This document shows positions 40,837-52,110 of a stretch of DNA of 64,000 bases, one piece after another. Each line of letters begins with the position of its first letter. The first letter of the stretch is position 1. Below the pieces are notes generated by a model, which saw nothing but the letters and a program-made list of their open reading frames with translations, was not told the DNA's origin and did not search any database. The DNA comes from Vombatus ursinus (Eukaryota > Chordata > Mammalia > Diprotodontia > Vombatidae): positions 2,969,649 to 3,033,648 of the forward strand of contig NW_020954557.1 in NCBI RefSeq assembly GCF_900497805.2, written 5' to 3'. The position numbers and the translations under genes are program-made.

Positions 40837-40902
40837 CAGGTGCTATCATTTTATTGCTGAGGAAACTGAGTCTGAGGGAGGACTTGGGGCTTGCCCAAAG
40901 TT
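40837..40902 (-). mobile_element. Ther-1 SINE, detached inner part next to gap
   Basis: "aggtgctatcattttattgc" to "cccaaagtt". It begins exactly where the fragment at 41,030-41,130 ends ("ctctgaggtaggt"), so the two together would make one SINE, but they lie in reversed order around the gap. Confidence 0.7.
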
Positions 40903-40912
40903 NNNNNNNNNN
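40903..40912. other. Assembly gap (10 N)
   Basis: Ten ambiguous bases. The true length is unknown. Confidence 1.
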
Positions 40913-41029
40913 TGTTGACTTAATTTGGGCTTTCATTATATGTGTGTATGTATATGTATATATGCCAAGAAAGCTAATGCAATCAGATTACCCTAAGAAA
41001 CTCCCTTGTCCAGGAATATTATTCTAGCT

Positions 41030-41200
41030 ATTAATAATAATACCAAGCATTTATATAGTATTTTAAGGTTTGTAAAATGCTTTACATATATTAGCTCATC
41101 TGAGCCTCCTAATAATTCTCTGAGGTAGGTTACATATATGTGTGTGTATGTTTATGTGATATATATATATATACACACATATATATACATATACGCATAT
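41030..41200 (-). mobile_element. Ther-1 SINE, tail-side part, then (TA/CA)n
   Basis: "aagcatttatatagtatttt" to "ctctgaggtaggt" (about 41,130), then a TG/TA/CA microsatellite to about 41,200. The inner part that should follow is at 40,837-40,902. Confidence 0.75.
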
Positions 41201-41239
41201 CTCCCTCTATTTCTCACTATTGATTTAATTTGGGCTTTC

Positions 41240-41515
41240 AGTCCCCCATATCTTTTTTCAGACAAACCCATCTATTGAGGTTGATTGTTTTTCAATTCAA
41301 GTACAAGATTTTACATTTATCCCAATTGCATTTCATCTTATTAGCTTCTTCCCTATGTTCTAGGCTATTAAAATCTTTTGGAATCTTGACTCTCTTATCC
41401 AACGTATTCGCTAACCCTAAGCTTTGTGTATCTTCACATTTTATAACCATGTTACCTGTATCATTATTCAAGTCAAGTCTTTGACAAAAATGTTAAATAG
41501 TAGAGGGCCAGGCAC
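41240..41515 (-). mobile_element. CR1/L3-type LINE fragment
   Basis: "aagattttacatttatccca", "ttttggaatcttgactctct", "caaaaatgttaaatagtaga" and "gggccaggcacagatccctt" follow the antisense order of L3/CR1. Confidence 0.7.
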
Positions 41516-41908
41516 AGATCCCTTGCTCAAAATCTAGACTCTCATTTTAAGGAAGGAGAAAGCTAAGGTTGAGAGTTATGTAAATTGTAGAAGGACAGAG
41601 AAGTTGGTCTAGAATAAGAATTCAGGGGTGCTGATCCTCAGCTTTCTATGACTCCCCTTCTTCTTAGTGTCTCTTTTTATAGAATAGGGGATTTGTAATT
41701 AGCATACCAGCACTTTATAGGGAAATAGGTTCCAGTATAGTTTTTTGTCTCAACTATTTTGAAATGCTTAAAGCATAAAAAACCAACCTCCTTCTTTACA
41801 CTTTAATTTGCGTCACAAACTCCCCTTCCCAAAGTCAACTTTAACCTTGACTATATCTTCATGATTACAAATCCTAAATTATATTATTTAATTAAATTAA
41901 TTTAATTG
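41516..41908. other. Unassigned AT-rich interval
   Basis: No gene seen. 41,520-41,640 may be a degraded SINE. An ATTAAATTAATT run precedes the next element. Confidence 0.4.
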
Positions 41909-42250
41909 TATGAGCTAGCATGGAACGCAGACCCTCTGAAGAACTCAAGCCTTCTCTTCGTGCTCGTTCTGCAAGAACTATCGGTAGACAACATTAAGAA
42001 GTAAACAACTTTTATTCTTATCTGCTAAAGGTGCTTTTAGTCCTCCTCTTTTCCCTTTTGTGGTCCTCAAGCCACAGCTAACTATCTAGCCTCCTTCACT
42101 CCTCCCTATCAACCTTAACCCTCTCAGGCCAATTCAGACCTGAAAATATCACCTTCTCTGGACCTTTTCCTTTTCTTCCCCATATTAAACTTGTCTGCCC
42201 TGTGTCTCATTCCCCTAGATCCTTGCTAGGTCACTGACTAGCTAATGAGA
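41909..42250 (-). mobile_element. Possible solo LTR fossil
   Basis: Read on the - strand it starts TGTCTCATTAGC near 42,250, has an AATAAAAG polyadenylation-type signal near 42,015, and ends near 41,909 with CTCATACA. About 340 bp with TG...CA ends and no internal coding region. Family unknown. Flanking duplication is not clear. It could instead be unrelated unique sequence. Confidence 0.3.
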
Positions 42251-42349
42251 CATAAACTGTTCTCCACTAAGGTGTTAATGGATGATAAATAGCTTAATAC
42301 ACTATCTCTCCAAGATAGCAAAATTGCTTTTCCTAGTAGCCTCAGCTGC

Positions 42350-42545
42350 TAAGGTCTTCCCCAACCAAGGTTACCTTCCCTTTGTTTTGTATGTACAATG
42401 CATATTACATATATCTTTATATGAGCATGTTGTTTCTCCTGTTCAAATGTAAGTTCTAGAAGGGGAAAGACTGTTTAGTTTTTGTCTTGTATCTGGGACC
42501 CCTAACACAATGCCCGACACATGATAAACATTTATGGATTAAGTT
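42350..42545 (+). mobile_element. L2 3' end
   Basis: "aatgtaagttctagaagggg", "acacaatgcccgacacatga", "taaacatttatggatt". Confidence 0.75.
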
Positions 42546-42744
42546 TTTGACAGATTTTGACAGATACCTTCAATGCTTTGACCCAAATGACTGATTAAAA
42601 TGGGAATTTTTGATGCTCTGACAATCCACAGCTGGTAATAGTGGACTATTTTTGTATATTAAGGTCTTTCAATAGACTTTGAAGAATAAAATAATAAAAA
42701 ATATTCCTTCTCTGCTCTCTTCCTAGGGCCACTGTGATTAGGAG

Positions 42745-42985
42745 GGTAACATAGAAAGACTATACTAGAAAGAGTGCTAGACTTCCAACCAGGAGAGACA
42801 TGGGTTCAAATCCCTGTTCTAATACTTATTATTTGGGTAAAGAACCATCTCTCTGAATTTCATCTGTAAAATGGGGATGATAGGACAGGATTGTTGTGAG
42901 AATAAAATAAGAACAAAGTAAGGCATTTAAGCACTTTGAGAAACTTAGAGTGTTAAGGATGTCAGCTATTATCATCATTATAATT
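42745..42985 (+). mobile_element. MIR/Ther-type SINE
   Basis: "gagtgctagacttccaacca", "tcatctgtaaaatggggatg", "gcatttaagcactttgagaa". Followed by an AT-only patch (42,990-43,100). Confidence 0.75.
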
Positions 42986-43109
42986 TTTATTATAAATATT
43001 ATATTATAATCACATGTTATATAATTATAAATAATATTTAATCATATAATAAATATTTATAAATTATATAATATAATATATTATAAATGGATATTATAAT
43101 TTATTGTAA

Positions 43110-43740
43110 TAATTGAACCAATTAATCAAAAAACATCTGATAAGTGCTTTCTATGTGTCAGGCACTGAGTGGGGAATACAAAGAACAAAGATGAAAGTCT
43201 GCCAGCAAGGAGATCGTATTCTTTGGGGAGAGATAGCATGTAATAAAATACATGTATATACAGAAAATATTCAAAGTAAATAAAAGGTAATTTTGAAGAG
43301 AAGAGCACTGTTAACTGGGGAAAGATTTCAGGAGAGATAAGGTTTCAACTGAGTCTTGGAAAAGATAGTTTACTCTGACTATAGAGTGTGGGAAGAGTAA
43401 TAACATACATAAAGTTTAGGTTGGGTTCAGGTTGTGAAGAGTTGTAAATGACAGAGGAGTTATTTTTTCTCAGAGTAGGGGTTCTTAACCTAGGGTCTGT
43501 TAACTTGATTTAAAAAAATATTATTTGCATTTGAATATCATTGATTTCCTTTGTATTTCCTATTTGGGGGAGGTGGTATTTAAAAACATTATTCTGAGGA
43601 GTTCACAGGCTTTATCAGATTACTGAAAGGGTTCACAACACAAAAAGCTTAAGAACCCCAATCTTAGAGTAATGGGGAGTCACTTGACTTTATTGAGGAG
43701 GGGAGTGACATGGTCAGAACTTCGCTTTAGGAACTGATCA
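43110..43740 (-). mobile_element. L2 3' region, split by a hAT MITE
   Basis: "ctatgtgtcaggcactgagt", "gttgtgaagagttgtaaatg" and, after the insertion at 43,476-43,661, "gtaatggggagtcacttgac" and "ggggagtgacatggtcagaa". The L2 reads through when the inserted block is skipped. Confidence 0.85.
43476..43661 (+). mobile_element. hAT-type MITE, copy 3, with target-site duplication
   Basis: Inverted ends ggggttcttaa / ttaagaacccc. The 8-base flanks tctcagag (43,468-43,475) and tcttagag (43,662-43,669) match at 7 of 8, the size expected for hAT elements. It sits inside L2 and is therefore younger than it. 186 bp, no coding capacity. Confidence 0.88.
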
Positions 43741-44335
43741 TAATAATAACTAAATTACCTATCCTTAAAGCATTTTTAGCTAGAAAATATTTTAAGCTCT
43801 ACTTAAATCTAAATTGTTTTTGGGCAATCACATCCCACTTCATGTTCTAGTTTGCTTTTGTTACATCCAACTTTAAGATCTAAACACAGCCATTTTTTGC
43901 AAGTGAGGTATCTGCTTAAGTTTTAAAAGATGACCATGATGAAGTCTTATTTAGTTTAGTTCCTTTCCACATGCAGGTAAAACTTCAAAGGAAGAATAGT
44001 TGGAATTATTCCTCTTCAATATAGATATCAATGTATTTTGTTTTAATTTAATTTTTAAAGTTTTCAAAAACAATCTTTTCCTATGCACCAGTAAAAAGGG
44101 CAAATAATTTACTTTATTATATTTTTGTTTGTTTGTTTTGGCCAAATACTGTGGAAATCCTTGCCCTTTTCTTTGGAACATATATCTAAAAATATGAAAT
44201 AAACGAAATAAAATTAAATTCCGTTTCTTCAGGGTTCTAGAATCCTAAAGTTGGAAAAGATCTTAAGCCAACATTTAGTCAGTTCTCTTGATCCTATGCA
44301 TTCAATCCAATCCAATCCAACTCAAGTGATGTAAT
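43741..44335. other. Unassigned interval
   Basis: No gene. 44,225-44,290 ("gttctagaatcctaaagttg") may be a short CR1/L3 terminus. Confidence 0.4.
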
Positions 44336-44339
44336 TCAG

Positions 44340-44530
44340 GGAAGCTGCACGATGTTTGAAAAGAGAACTTGGAACTAGAAGAAGTAGGCTAAGGCATGAC
44401 TTTCACTTTCTAAATGTGTGATCTTGAGCAAGTCACTGTAGCTCTCTAGGTTTCAGTTTCCTCACTTGTAAAATGAAGGGGTGGAACTAGATGGTCTTTA
44501 AGTTTCTTTCCATTTCACAGCCTGTGATAT
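44340..44530 (+). mobile_element. MIR/Ther-type SINE
   Basis: "tgtgatcttgagcaagtcac", "agtttcctcacttgtaaaat", "ggaactagatggtctttaag". Confidence 0.8.
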
Positions 44531-44539
44531 TGTGCATTC

Positions 44540-44965
44540 AGTTAAACAAATATTTATTAGAAGCCATGTGCTGAGTACAGGGCATATAAAGATAAAATAT
44601 GGAATAGTCCTTGCCCTTAAGGAAATTAAAATCTAGCACAGATTTTAATGAATATAATATAGATTAGAACAAGTACAAAGTAGAATTTCAAATAAAGTAG
44701 TTTGAGAAATTCAGGTCAGGAGAGATCTCTGTTCAGTGAAAATCATATTATCAAAGCTACCTTTCTGCATAAGTATTATTGTCATTTGCTTAATTAGGGA
44801 TTCCAGGTATTAACAGAGTTAGGGGCCTAAACTAGCTCCTGTAATTCTGAAGTAGGGAGGTTAGAAAGACTTCATGAAGAAGTTGCCACATGGGTTAGGC
44901 CTTGAGAGATGGGAAGGATTTCAGTGGGCAGAGATGGGGCGTGGTAGGGAGAAAGGAGAATTTTT
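44540..44965 (-). mobile_element. L2 3' region, eroded
   Basis: "aaatatttattagaagccat", "tccttgcccttaaggaaatt" and "cttgagagatgggaaggatt". Confidence 0.65.
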
Positions 44966-45059
44966 TAGTTATAGGGTGCAGCACAAACAAAGGTTGAAGG
45001 ATGGAGAAAAGTAGAATGAAATGGAGACATGCCGAGAATAACAAAAGAGAGATGTTTTT

Positions 45060-45300
45060 GCATGAAGGAGATGGTGGTGTATTATATAGAATTCTGGAGT
45101 TGGACTCAGGAGGACAAGTTCAAATACTACCTCAGCCTTCTATGAGCTATGTGACCCTGGACAAGTCACTTTACTTAGCTCAACCTCAGTGTCCTCATCT
45201 GTAAAAATGAAGATAATAAGAACACTTACCTCACAGGGTTGTGCTAAGTACCAAATGAAATAACATGTCATCAACAACAGCATCATCATTATTTTAACCA
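45060..45300 (+). mobile_element. MIR/Ther-type SINE
   Basis: "attctggagttggactcagg", "tgtgaccctggacaagtcac", "ttacctcacagggttgtgct". Confidence 0.8.
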
Positions 45301-45329
45301 TAGTCAGTTTATGGCCTTGTAAGCAGTCA

Positions 45330-45660
45330 CTGTGGGCTGAGCACTACACAAAATGGTAGAAGAAATACAAAGGATACAAAAATTATGGTTCCTTTCCTCA
45401 AGTAACTTGCATTTAATGCAAGTAACTCACATTGGAGATGGACAATATGAAAATGCTATATATGAAAAATAGCTAAGAATGTTTTCAAGGCAGCATCTAA
45501 GTAAAACCATATCAGTATAGTGCAAATGAGCTGAATAAGGGATAAAGAGATAAGAATAATAAGGTAGGCTTGGTGATGAAATGTTTCTTAGAGAACACAT
45601 TTTGAGCTAGGTTTTGAAGGAGGGGAGGACATTAATTGGTAGAAAAAGGACAGGATCCTT
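45330..45660 (-). mobile_element. L2 3' region, eroded
   Basis: "gtgggctgagcactacacaa", "tttgagctaggttttgaagg". Weak but ordered. Confidence 0.55.
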
Positions 45661-47490
45661 TAAAGGAAGTTGTGTGATCTTGGTTATAAGAATTTTAGTA
45701 TTTAACCACTTTTTCTTTATGCCTGATTAATGCTCTGGAACTTTGGCCTTTGTTCTGGAGAACAGTGAAGAGAAATGCTTAGAGCTCTCCAGTTGAAGGG
45801 ACTCCAGAAGAAATCAAAAAGTGGGGTCAGGAGCACATACCTGGATGTAAAACATGAAAATTACCATAAGCTCAAAAGGGTAAAAGTATGGAAATTCTGT
45901 TTTAGCTCTCTACTCTTATTGTTTACCTAGAACCGAATGACTGCAGCTAGAACTCCATACCTCACTTCTCACTGGCTCTGCCCCTATTTCTCTTCCTATC
46001 ATGATTTCTGATGTATCTAAATGACAGGAATATTAAAACACTTCCCAAAGATCTGTGCATACTCTCTGGCCCCTTTCTGTGGGGTGTGTACTGGAAAGTG
46101 TTTCTACCTCCTCCCCACCATTAGCTTCCCTCATTTCTGGTCCTTTCAGCTCCATGACTCATTTACCTGTTTCTTGGATTCTTCTTCTGAGCCTTATTTT
46201 TTCAGCTACTTACATGGCAGGCTAGGTGTAAATAGGGACATGAGAGAAAAATTATAATCAATAATAAACCAAAGAAAAGAAAATGAAGAAATTGGCTTAG
46301 GCAAAAAAAGAAAGTACTTTAAGTATTTACATTGGCTGATGAAGAGGAGGCCAGGGCAGGGTCTTAGAAAAACTACAACTTTGCCTCCTTTCCAGGAAAT
46401 GAAATTAGATATTTATAAACACTGTTGTCAGAAAACCTTGATTTCCTTGATGTTGGATGAGAACAATCATCCTTCCAATAAATATACTTTTAATCATAAA
46501 TAACTTCACATTTTGAAGTTATCAATAGTCAATTTTCATATCTAAAACAAAGTTTTAGCTTCCTGTTTATTAAACAAATTTCTATTTTTATTTCAAAGTT
46601 GAGATATTCCACTCTCATATGGCCACGTATTGAAATTTGTAATCTTAAATCAAATTTATGTAAAAGTGGAGTTAAGACATATTAAATCCCAAATTGTATT
46701 AAGTCAGTTAGCCATCTGTTTTGAGAAAGATACCAAGTGCTTAAAATGAAACTTGACAAATATTTCATAAAAAGTATGTGTGAAAAAGAAAAAAAAAACA
46801 CACACCACTATTTGTATTGCAAGAATGCGTGTCAAAATAATGTCCCCTTTTGACCACTAGATGGTGCTTTTGCACTCTGTATTTTAGTGAGAAGGCAAAA
46901 AATATCTTTAAAATGGTTGACAAAAGTCTTTAATTTTAGAAGAATCATTAGAGTTCAAAGCACTTGCTATCGTTTCCAAAAATATTCCCCTAACACACCC
47001 TTGGGTGAGAAATGTTAATGTAAAGGTGAGAATGAAATGCATGTTATTTATACATACACATGTATTATACATACTTATATACATATGTACATGCATGCAC
47101 ATATGCATGCAAATATATTCCCCCCTACTCCCATACATACCATCCTTTGTGTCTTCTTTCAATGGGCCAAGGTAATTAGTATTATTTCTGTTATCTTTAA
47201 GGTATGTTTCTCCAATGGATTAACACCTGTATGTTACTGTGCAACTTTTAATATACCAAAAGACTATCGATCACCAATTTCAATACAATCATGCACTTGG
47301 TGGTTCAAAAATTGTGGTGGTGGGTTCGGGGGGTGTGAAGAGAAGAAAGGTAGAGGTTTACCTTCAAAAACCTCTTGTTGAACATAAAATAGAAAAAGAT
47401 TTGTTTCACTTTTATGAAAATGTGTTACTCCTGCTTTTGTTTTCCTTAATGTTAATTCATGTCTTGAGCTACTTTCTTCATTTGTTTTAT
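45661..47490. other. Unassigned, repeat-poor interval
   Basis: No gene recognised. It contains a CTCF-like motif at 46,851-46,869 and an (ACAT/ATGC)n patch at 47,040-47,117. Open frames near 47,040-47,660 lack domains. Confidence 0.4.
46851..46869 (+). promoter_or_regulatory. CTCF-like motif
   Basis: tgaccactagatggtgctt resembles the CTCF core CCACYAGRKGGCR, with T in place of the C of GGC. Occupancy cannot be judged from sequence. Confidence 0.35.
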
Positions 47491-47494
47491 ATTC

Positions 47495-47665
47495 ACAGAG
47501 TCTTAGAATTGCAGTGGTCCTCAGAGATCATGTATCTAGTCCAAGCTCTCACCCGAAGGATGAATTCTGTCTATAACGTTCTTTCCAGATGGTCATGCAA
47601 CCATCTTCCTATAAGCAAGGATGTTACTGTGTTGGCTTCATTTTTGCAAACTTGCTGCTAGTGCT
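47495..47665 (-). mobile_element. CR1/L3-type LINE 3' end
   Basis: "cacagagtcttagaattgca", "tcagagatcatgtatctagt", then "ataagcaaggatgttactgt". Short and diverged. Confidence 0.6.
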
Positions 47666-48054
47666 GCTGTGGAAAAGCCTGGCTACAATCCCCTTTCATC
47701 TGCTAAAACCCTTTTCAGAGTTGATTGTTTTGACAGAGTTCATGAGCATCAAAGGGCTTAGGGTTTTAAAATGTCTTGACTTTCAGACCAGTAGCCACTA
47801 GAGAGAGGTATATATTATTGTAAAGGGCCCAACTTGCCCATGCCAGTGCTTATGGGAGTTGGGAGAGTGAATCCAGAAAAGGGGGTGGAGTGCTGCATTG
47901 GTAAAAATGCTCTGGCTTTAACCTATCATTCTGAGTTTTCCAGAGATACCCCTTTACTGAAGCCCTTGCCTTTGTAAAGCTGCAGCAAGTTTTTAGGAAA
48001 ATCATTTAGGTTTGCAAAAAGAAAACACTAGGTGCTTCTTCCTGGAGGCTAATT

Positions 48055-48260
48055 GCAGCCTGAGTTGGGAAAAGAGCATTCTTTGGACCAGGATTTGGAA
48101 GCCTGTGTTCTCCTTGCAGTTTCATCTCCTAAGAGTTGTGAGACCTTAGCAGATGCCTTCCCTTCTCCGGGCCTTAATTTACTCTTCTTAAAATGAGGGA
48201 ATCAATTGTGATATTCCCTCAGTTTCCTCCTAGCTCTGACAGTTCTTGATTCTATGAGAA
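48055..48260 (+). mobile_element. MIR/Ther-type SINE
   Basis: "ggaccaggatttggaagcct", "cttctccgggccttaattta", "agtttcctcctagctctgac". Confidence 0.7.
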
Positions 48261-48950
48261 GGGGAAAGGAAAGGTTCAGTGTGTGAATCTTGCCTAATCT
48301 CAAAAGAGGTTGAAGGGACCTGAAATTAAGTGGTTCCTACCCGACTGTTCTTTTTATCTCACCATAGCAGTGTAACTGAAGGGCCTGAACACTGACCACC
48401 TGAAGGGCAGTCTTACTGCTACTACTGGGAGTCAAGGGAAAAAAATCAACCCCAATTCTTACTTTCATCTCCCTCAACCTCTTTCTAAACTGTTTGTCTT
48501 AATTCTTTTATGACCTTCAGCCTCCTGAGCCTAATCTGATTTACACTGAGCCACTGAGGTGACGCCTTCACAAAGTATTCACCTCAGTTAAGTAGCTTCC
48601 TCTTCTTAGGCGGCCACTTTCAAGCATCCCCAAGGTCTCCAGTACAATTTTGTTTGACCTTTACTTAAAGACTGCCTCTACCAAGCAACTGATTTTCCTA
48701 TTCCCAAGAGTAGAAGTTGGAGATGGGTTTTTATTGTGCTGTATATTAAAATTGGATGAAATCAGTTGGTTCCTATATAGCACCAAATGATACTTAGTAC
48801 CCTAAAAACTGAAAGATGGGACATAACTGCACATATACATAAGGTTACCTTCTTGATTCTGTGGTTATGGTGGTATAGTGTCCAATGTCCTTGTTTACTT
48901 GTAAGAGAATGCAGGCAGCAAGAAATAATGAATTGAGAGGGGCCCATGGA
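48261..48950. other. Unassigned interval
   Basis: No gene or repeat recognised. Confidence 0.4.
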
Positions 48951-48954
48951 ATCA

Positions 48955-49110
48955 AGAACTCCTCTAGCTCAATAACCCTGGACAAGTTTCTTAATTGTTC
49001 ATTGAGCCAGGCAACTCCCTAAGACTTTAATAAACTTCAGAGCAGATTCCGAGCTGTATAAATGGAGTGAGTTCCCTACACCAGTAAAATCTCAGGTCTA
49101 GACTGAAGAG
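48955..49110 (+). mobile_element. SINE tail piece
   Basis: "gagccaggcaactccctaag" and "ttccctacaccagtaaaatc" match the tail also seen at 23,480-23,590. Family name uncertain. Confidence 0.55.
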
Positions 49111-50424
49111 CTGAGGGGGAGAAGATCCTGAAACACAAAATTATCAGAAATGATATTTTTATAGAAAACACCATTATTTAGACCAACATTGTGGTGGGGT
49201 GAAAAAAACTGTTAACATGTCTGACTGAGGGGACTGTATTCAGGGTAAATTTTGGCGTGTTCTTTGTCTCTCAGGAGAGAATAGTGGTTAAAGATCATGA
49301 GGAATCTCTAAGGCTATATTTCAGTAATGGTGGCTCCCTAGGGACAGAGAGGGAGGGAGCCTAGCTGGGAGAAAGTGAAAGGAAAGAAAGTTCCAAAGGA
49401 GGTCTTAGGAGGGGAGGTTGGGACACCTGAACTACCTCACAGAATTTTGTTTTTCAAGTCTTTCTTTACTACAGTAATGCAGATGCAGAAAAGGTCTTCT
49501 TCACAGGGCTGTGGAGGATTTTTAAAAAGCTCAAAGGTGAACATCTCTATTGACAACTGATCTATGTTCGTATGATAAATGAGCCTTGTTTCATTTTGTA
49601 ATAGGGAAGGAGGCTCCATGCTCAATTACCCAAAGTCCCTTATATTTTCTGGGATCTTTTAGGAAAAAGAACAGGGATGGTGTAAGGATTTAGGGTCCTC
49701 TAAGTGTTCAATAATCCCAATAGAATAACCTATGGAATAGATGATGCCTAAAGCTAAAGTCTCTAATTCCATTGCCATTTTTGTATATTTTTTACTTTTT
49801 CAAGCCTTTATACACCAACATGCTTAGTGTAACACATTTTCACATTTTCCTACTATCTTAGAGGGTGGTGAGCTGGATGTATCTCCGATGATTCTATTTG
49901 TAGGATAACCTGGCAAGCGAAATCACTCCTACTCCTGAATTACTGGAAGTCCAGGGCAACCGTACTTACTATAAGGCTGGTAGTATGGTCAGGTCTTCCT
50001 AAGTTCAAAGTTGGCCCCTCACCTACTGCTTCTTGTTGCTTTTATTATTTTAGATGTGATTTTACATAATCCTGAAGGGATTTTCACTTTAGCAGATGTT
50101 AACATTGAATCAGAGACAGGAGGAAAGAATTAGCCATAGGATGGGAAAAGTGCTAGATGGTCAGAGTCCTAACCTCTCAGAGTCTTGTGACATAGTATCC
50201 ATGGCAGGGTAGTGGGGAGAAGATTGGGAAGGGGGTTAGTGGAAACATCAGCTTTCATAATTTGTCAATTCAAATGCTGGGAAGCTGAGGAAATTGGCAA
50301 TGGGTATAGCCAACAGAGAATACTATCTGGGTGTTAATAAATATCCAGGTCCCCCAGATCACACTGATTTACCATTATCATATCCTAAGATGTGGTATGT
50401 ATATGCACAACTAGACTCTTCAAA
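49111..50424. other. Unassigned interval
   Basis: No gene, repeat or clear regulatory signal recognised. Confidence 0.4.
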
Positions 50425-50620
50425 ATTTGAAGCTCTGATTTGACTCTCAGCTCTTATGTTCACTGTCTGCTTTACTCTAGAATAGTCATTTAATCACTCA
50501 ATTTTCTCATCTGCCAAATGGAACTATAATAATTGTACCCTTGCTTCAAAAGATTTCTGTGAGGAAAATTCTGTAAATCTTTAAATGCTATAGAAATGGT
50601 AGTATATATAAGTATCACCA
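50425..50620 (+). mobile_element. MIR-type SINE, diverged
   Basis: "caattttctcatctgccaaa" and "aaatgctatagaaatggtag". Confidence 0.55.
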
Positions 50621-50751
50621 TAATTAATGCAGTCCATCACAGATATTCCAAAGGGAGGGGGCAGTGAGTAATCTAGGAGACATAGAAATATGCTAAAAGC
50701 TTTATGTCAATGGTAATTTGGCCTTCTTCACTTTCAGGAATGCAAGTTTGA

Positions 50752-50826
50752 TGGAGAGAGAGACAGACAGAGAGAGAGAAAGAGAGAGAGAGAGAGACAG
50801 AGAGAGAGACAGAGGCAGACAGAAAG

Positions 50827-50865
<39 letters not shown>

Positions 50866-50890
50866 GAGAGACAGAGAGAGAGAGAGAGAT
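50752..50890. repeat. (GA)n microsatellite
   Basis: About 139 bases of GA with scattered GACA. The Arg-Glu and Ser-Leu open frames on the two strands are artefacts. Confidence 0.97.
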
Positions 50891-52007
50891 TGAAGTCTGA
50901 CCTTTGATTTTATTGGTATTGGGAACCCTCAGGTGAGGATATTCTTCTATCAATGCAGACTGGTGACTGAGATTTATGGTCTTTACAGGGGTACAGGGAT
51001 TATTTGGAAGACTGAGAGGATAAGTGTGCAGGTAGACAGGACTTGAACCCTAGTCTTCCTTGTTCCAAGGCCAGTTCCATTTGCTCTATACTTCACTGGC
51101 TCTCATATATCTGTACATGTACAGAATAAGATGAATTACAATTGCCTCAATAGTAGGTACATCATTTTATTTATACCTTTGTATATATTGGAAAAATGAT
51201 TAGGAATGTTATTATTTCATTACAAAATTTAAAATGACCATAAATTGTGCCAGAGGAAGAATTTGATAACATGTTAACATTTTTATCAGCAAATATGATC
51301 ACCACACTTACTAAATTATTTCTGATTCTTCAGGAAATAGAGAAATTAATGAATCACAAGGTCATGACATCTTATTAATGATGAAAATAGATAATAACCA
51401 GCCAAATTTCTTAACTAAAAAGTGTTTTTTTTTCATCCAGAGTGGAAGGAACAGCATAAATAAGATTTGCCTACTAAGGAAGGATTAATAAAATAAAAGA
51501 AACATTCAAAGGATAAATACACATGATCTCGATAATTTAGACCTTTTTGCAACAGTCATTGCTGGAAGACTCAGATGTCAAGGTGAGCCAGGTGAGTTCT
51601 CATTTTCTGTATCCTGCCTGTCTTCCTTTCCCATTTGGTTTTTCTTTTCTTCACTTATTTTGTGAACTGCATTAGTAGATGTGTTATAGGCTAGTTTTTA
51701 TTGAGTCAAAATACTCAGTGAGGATCAGGGTCATGATTTGCCTGGTTCCCTACCCCTGTAGCTCTCTCTGGCTTACTGTAGGGATCATCTCACTCCTACC
51801 TTCAAGCTCATCTCTAAGCAGAGTATTTCTAAGGATCCCTATACCCCTATACTTGGGAGATGCAGCATCAAATCCCCCTTCTGCTCTTTCTGTTTGCTTT
51901 TATGCCCTAGTTCCAGAAACTGGACACTTGCTTTATTCTTTGTGATGAAATTACGGTCATGTACCCTAGTTATTTTAATTGATAAGTATTACTAATGCTC
52001 CCTTGGA
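50891..52007. other. Unassigned interval
   Basis: 50,985-51,100 may be an eroded antisense SINE ("aggacttgaaccctagtctt"). 51,680-51,945 may be eroded L2. No gene. Confidence 0.35.
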
Positions 52008-52110
52008 GTAATCCACCAATCAATTAGTATTTGTTAAATGTCTGCTGTGTTCCAGGTGCTGTGTTAGATGCTGGAGAAACAAAGACAAAAAAAAGATACC
52101 TGGGGTAGAG
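52008..52110 (-). mobile_element. L2 3' end fragment
   Basis: "tcaattagtatttgttaaat", "ttccaggtgctgtgttagat". Confidence 0.75.

Noticed and set aside
50702-50953. Ser-Leu and Arg-Glu repeat proteins over microsatellites (also 32,248-32,451)
   Set aside because: They are simple GA/CT repeats read in frame, with no coding evidence.
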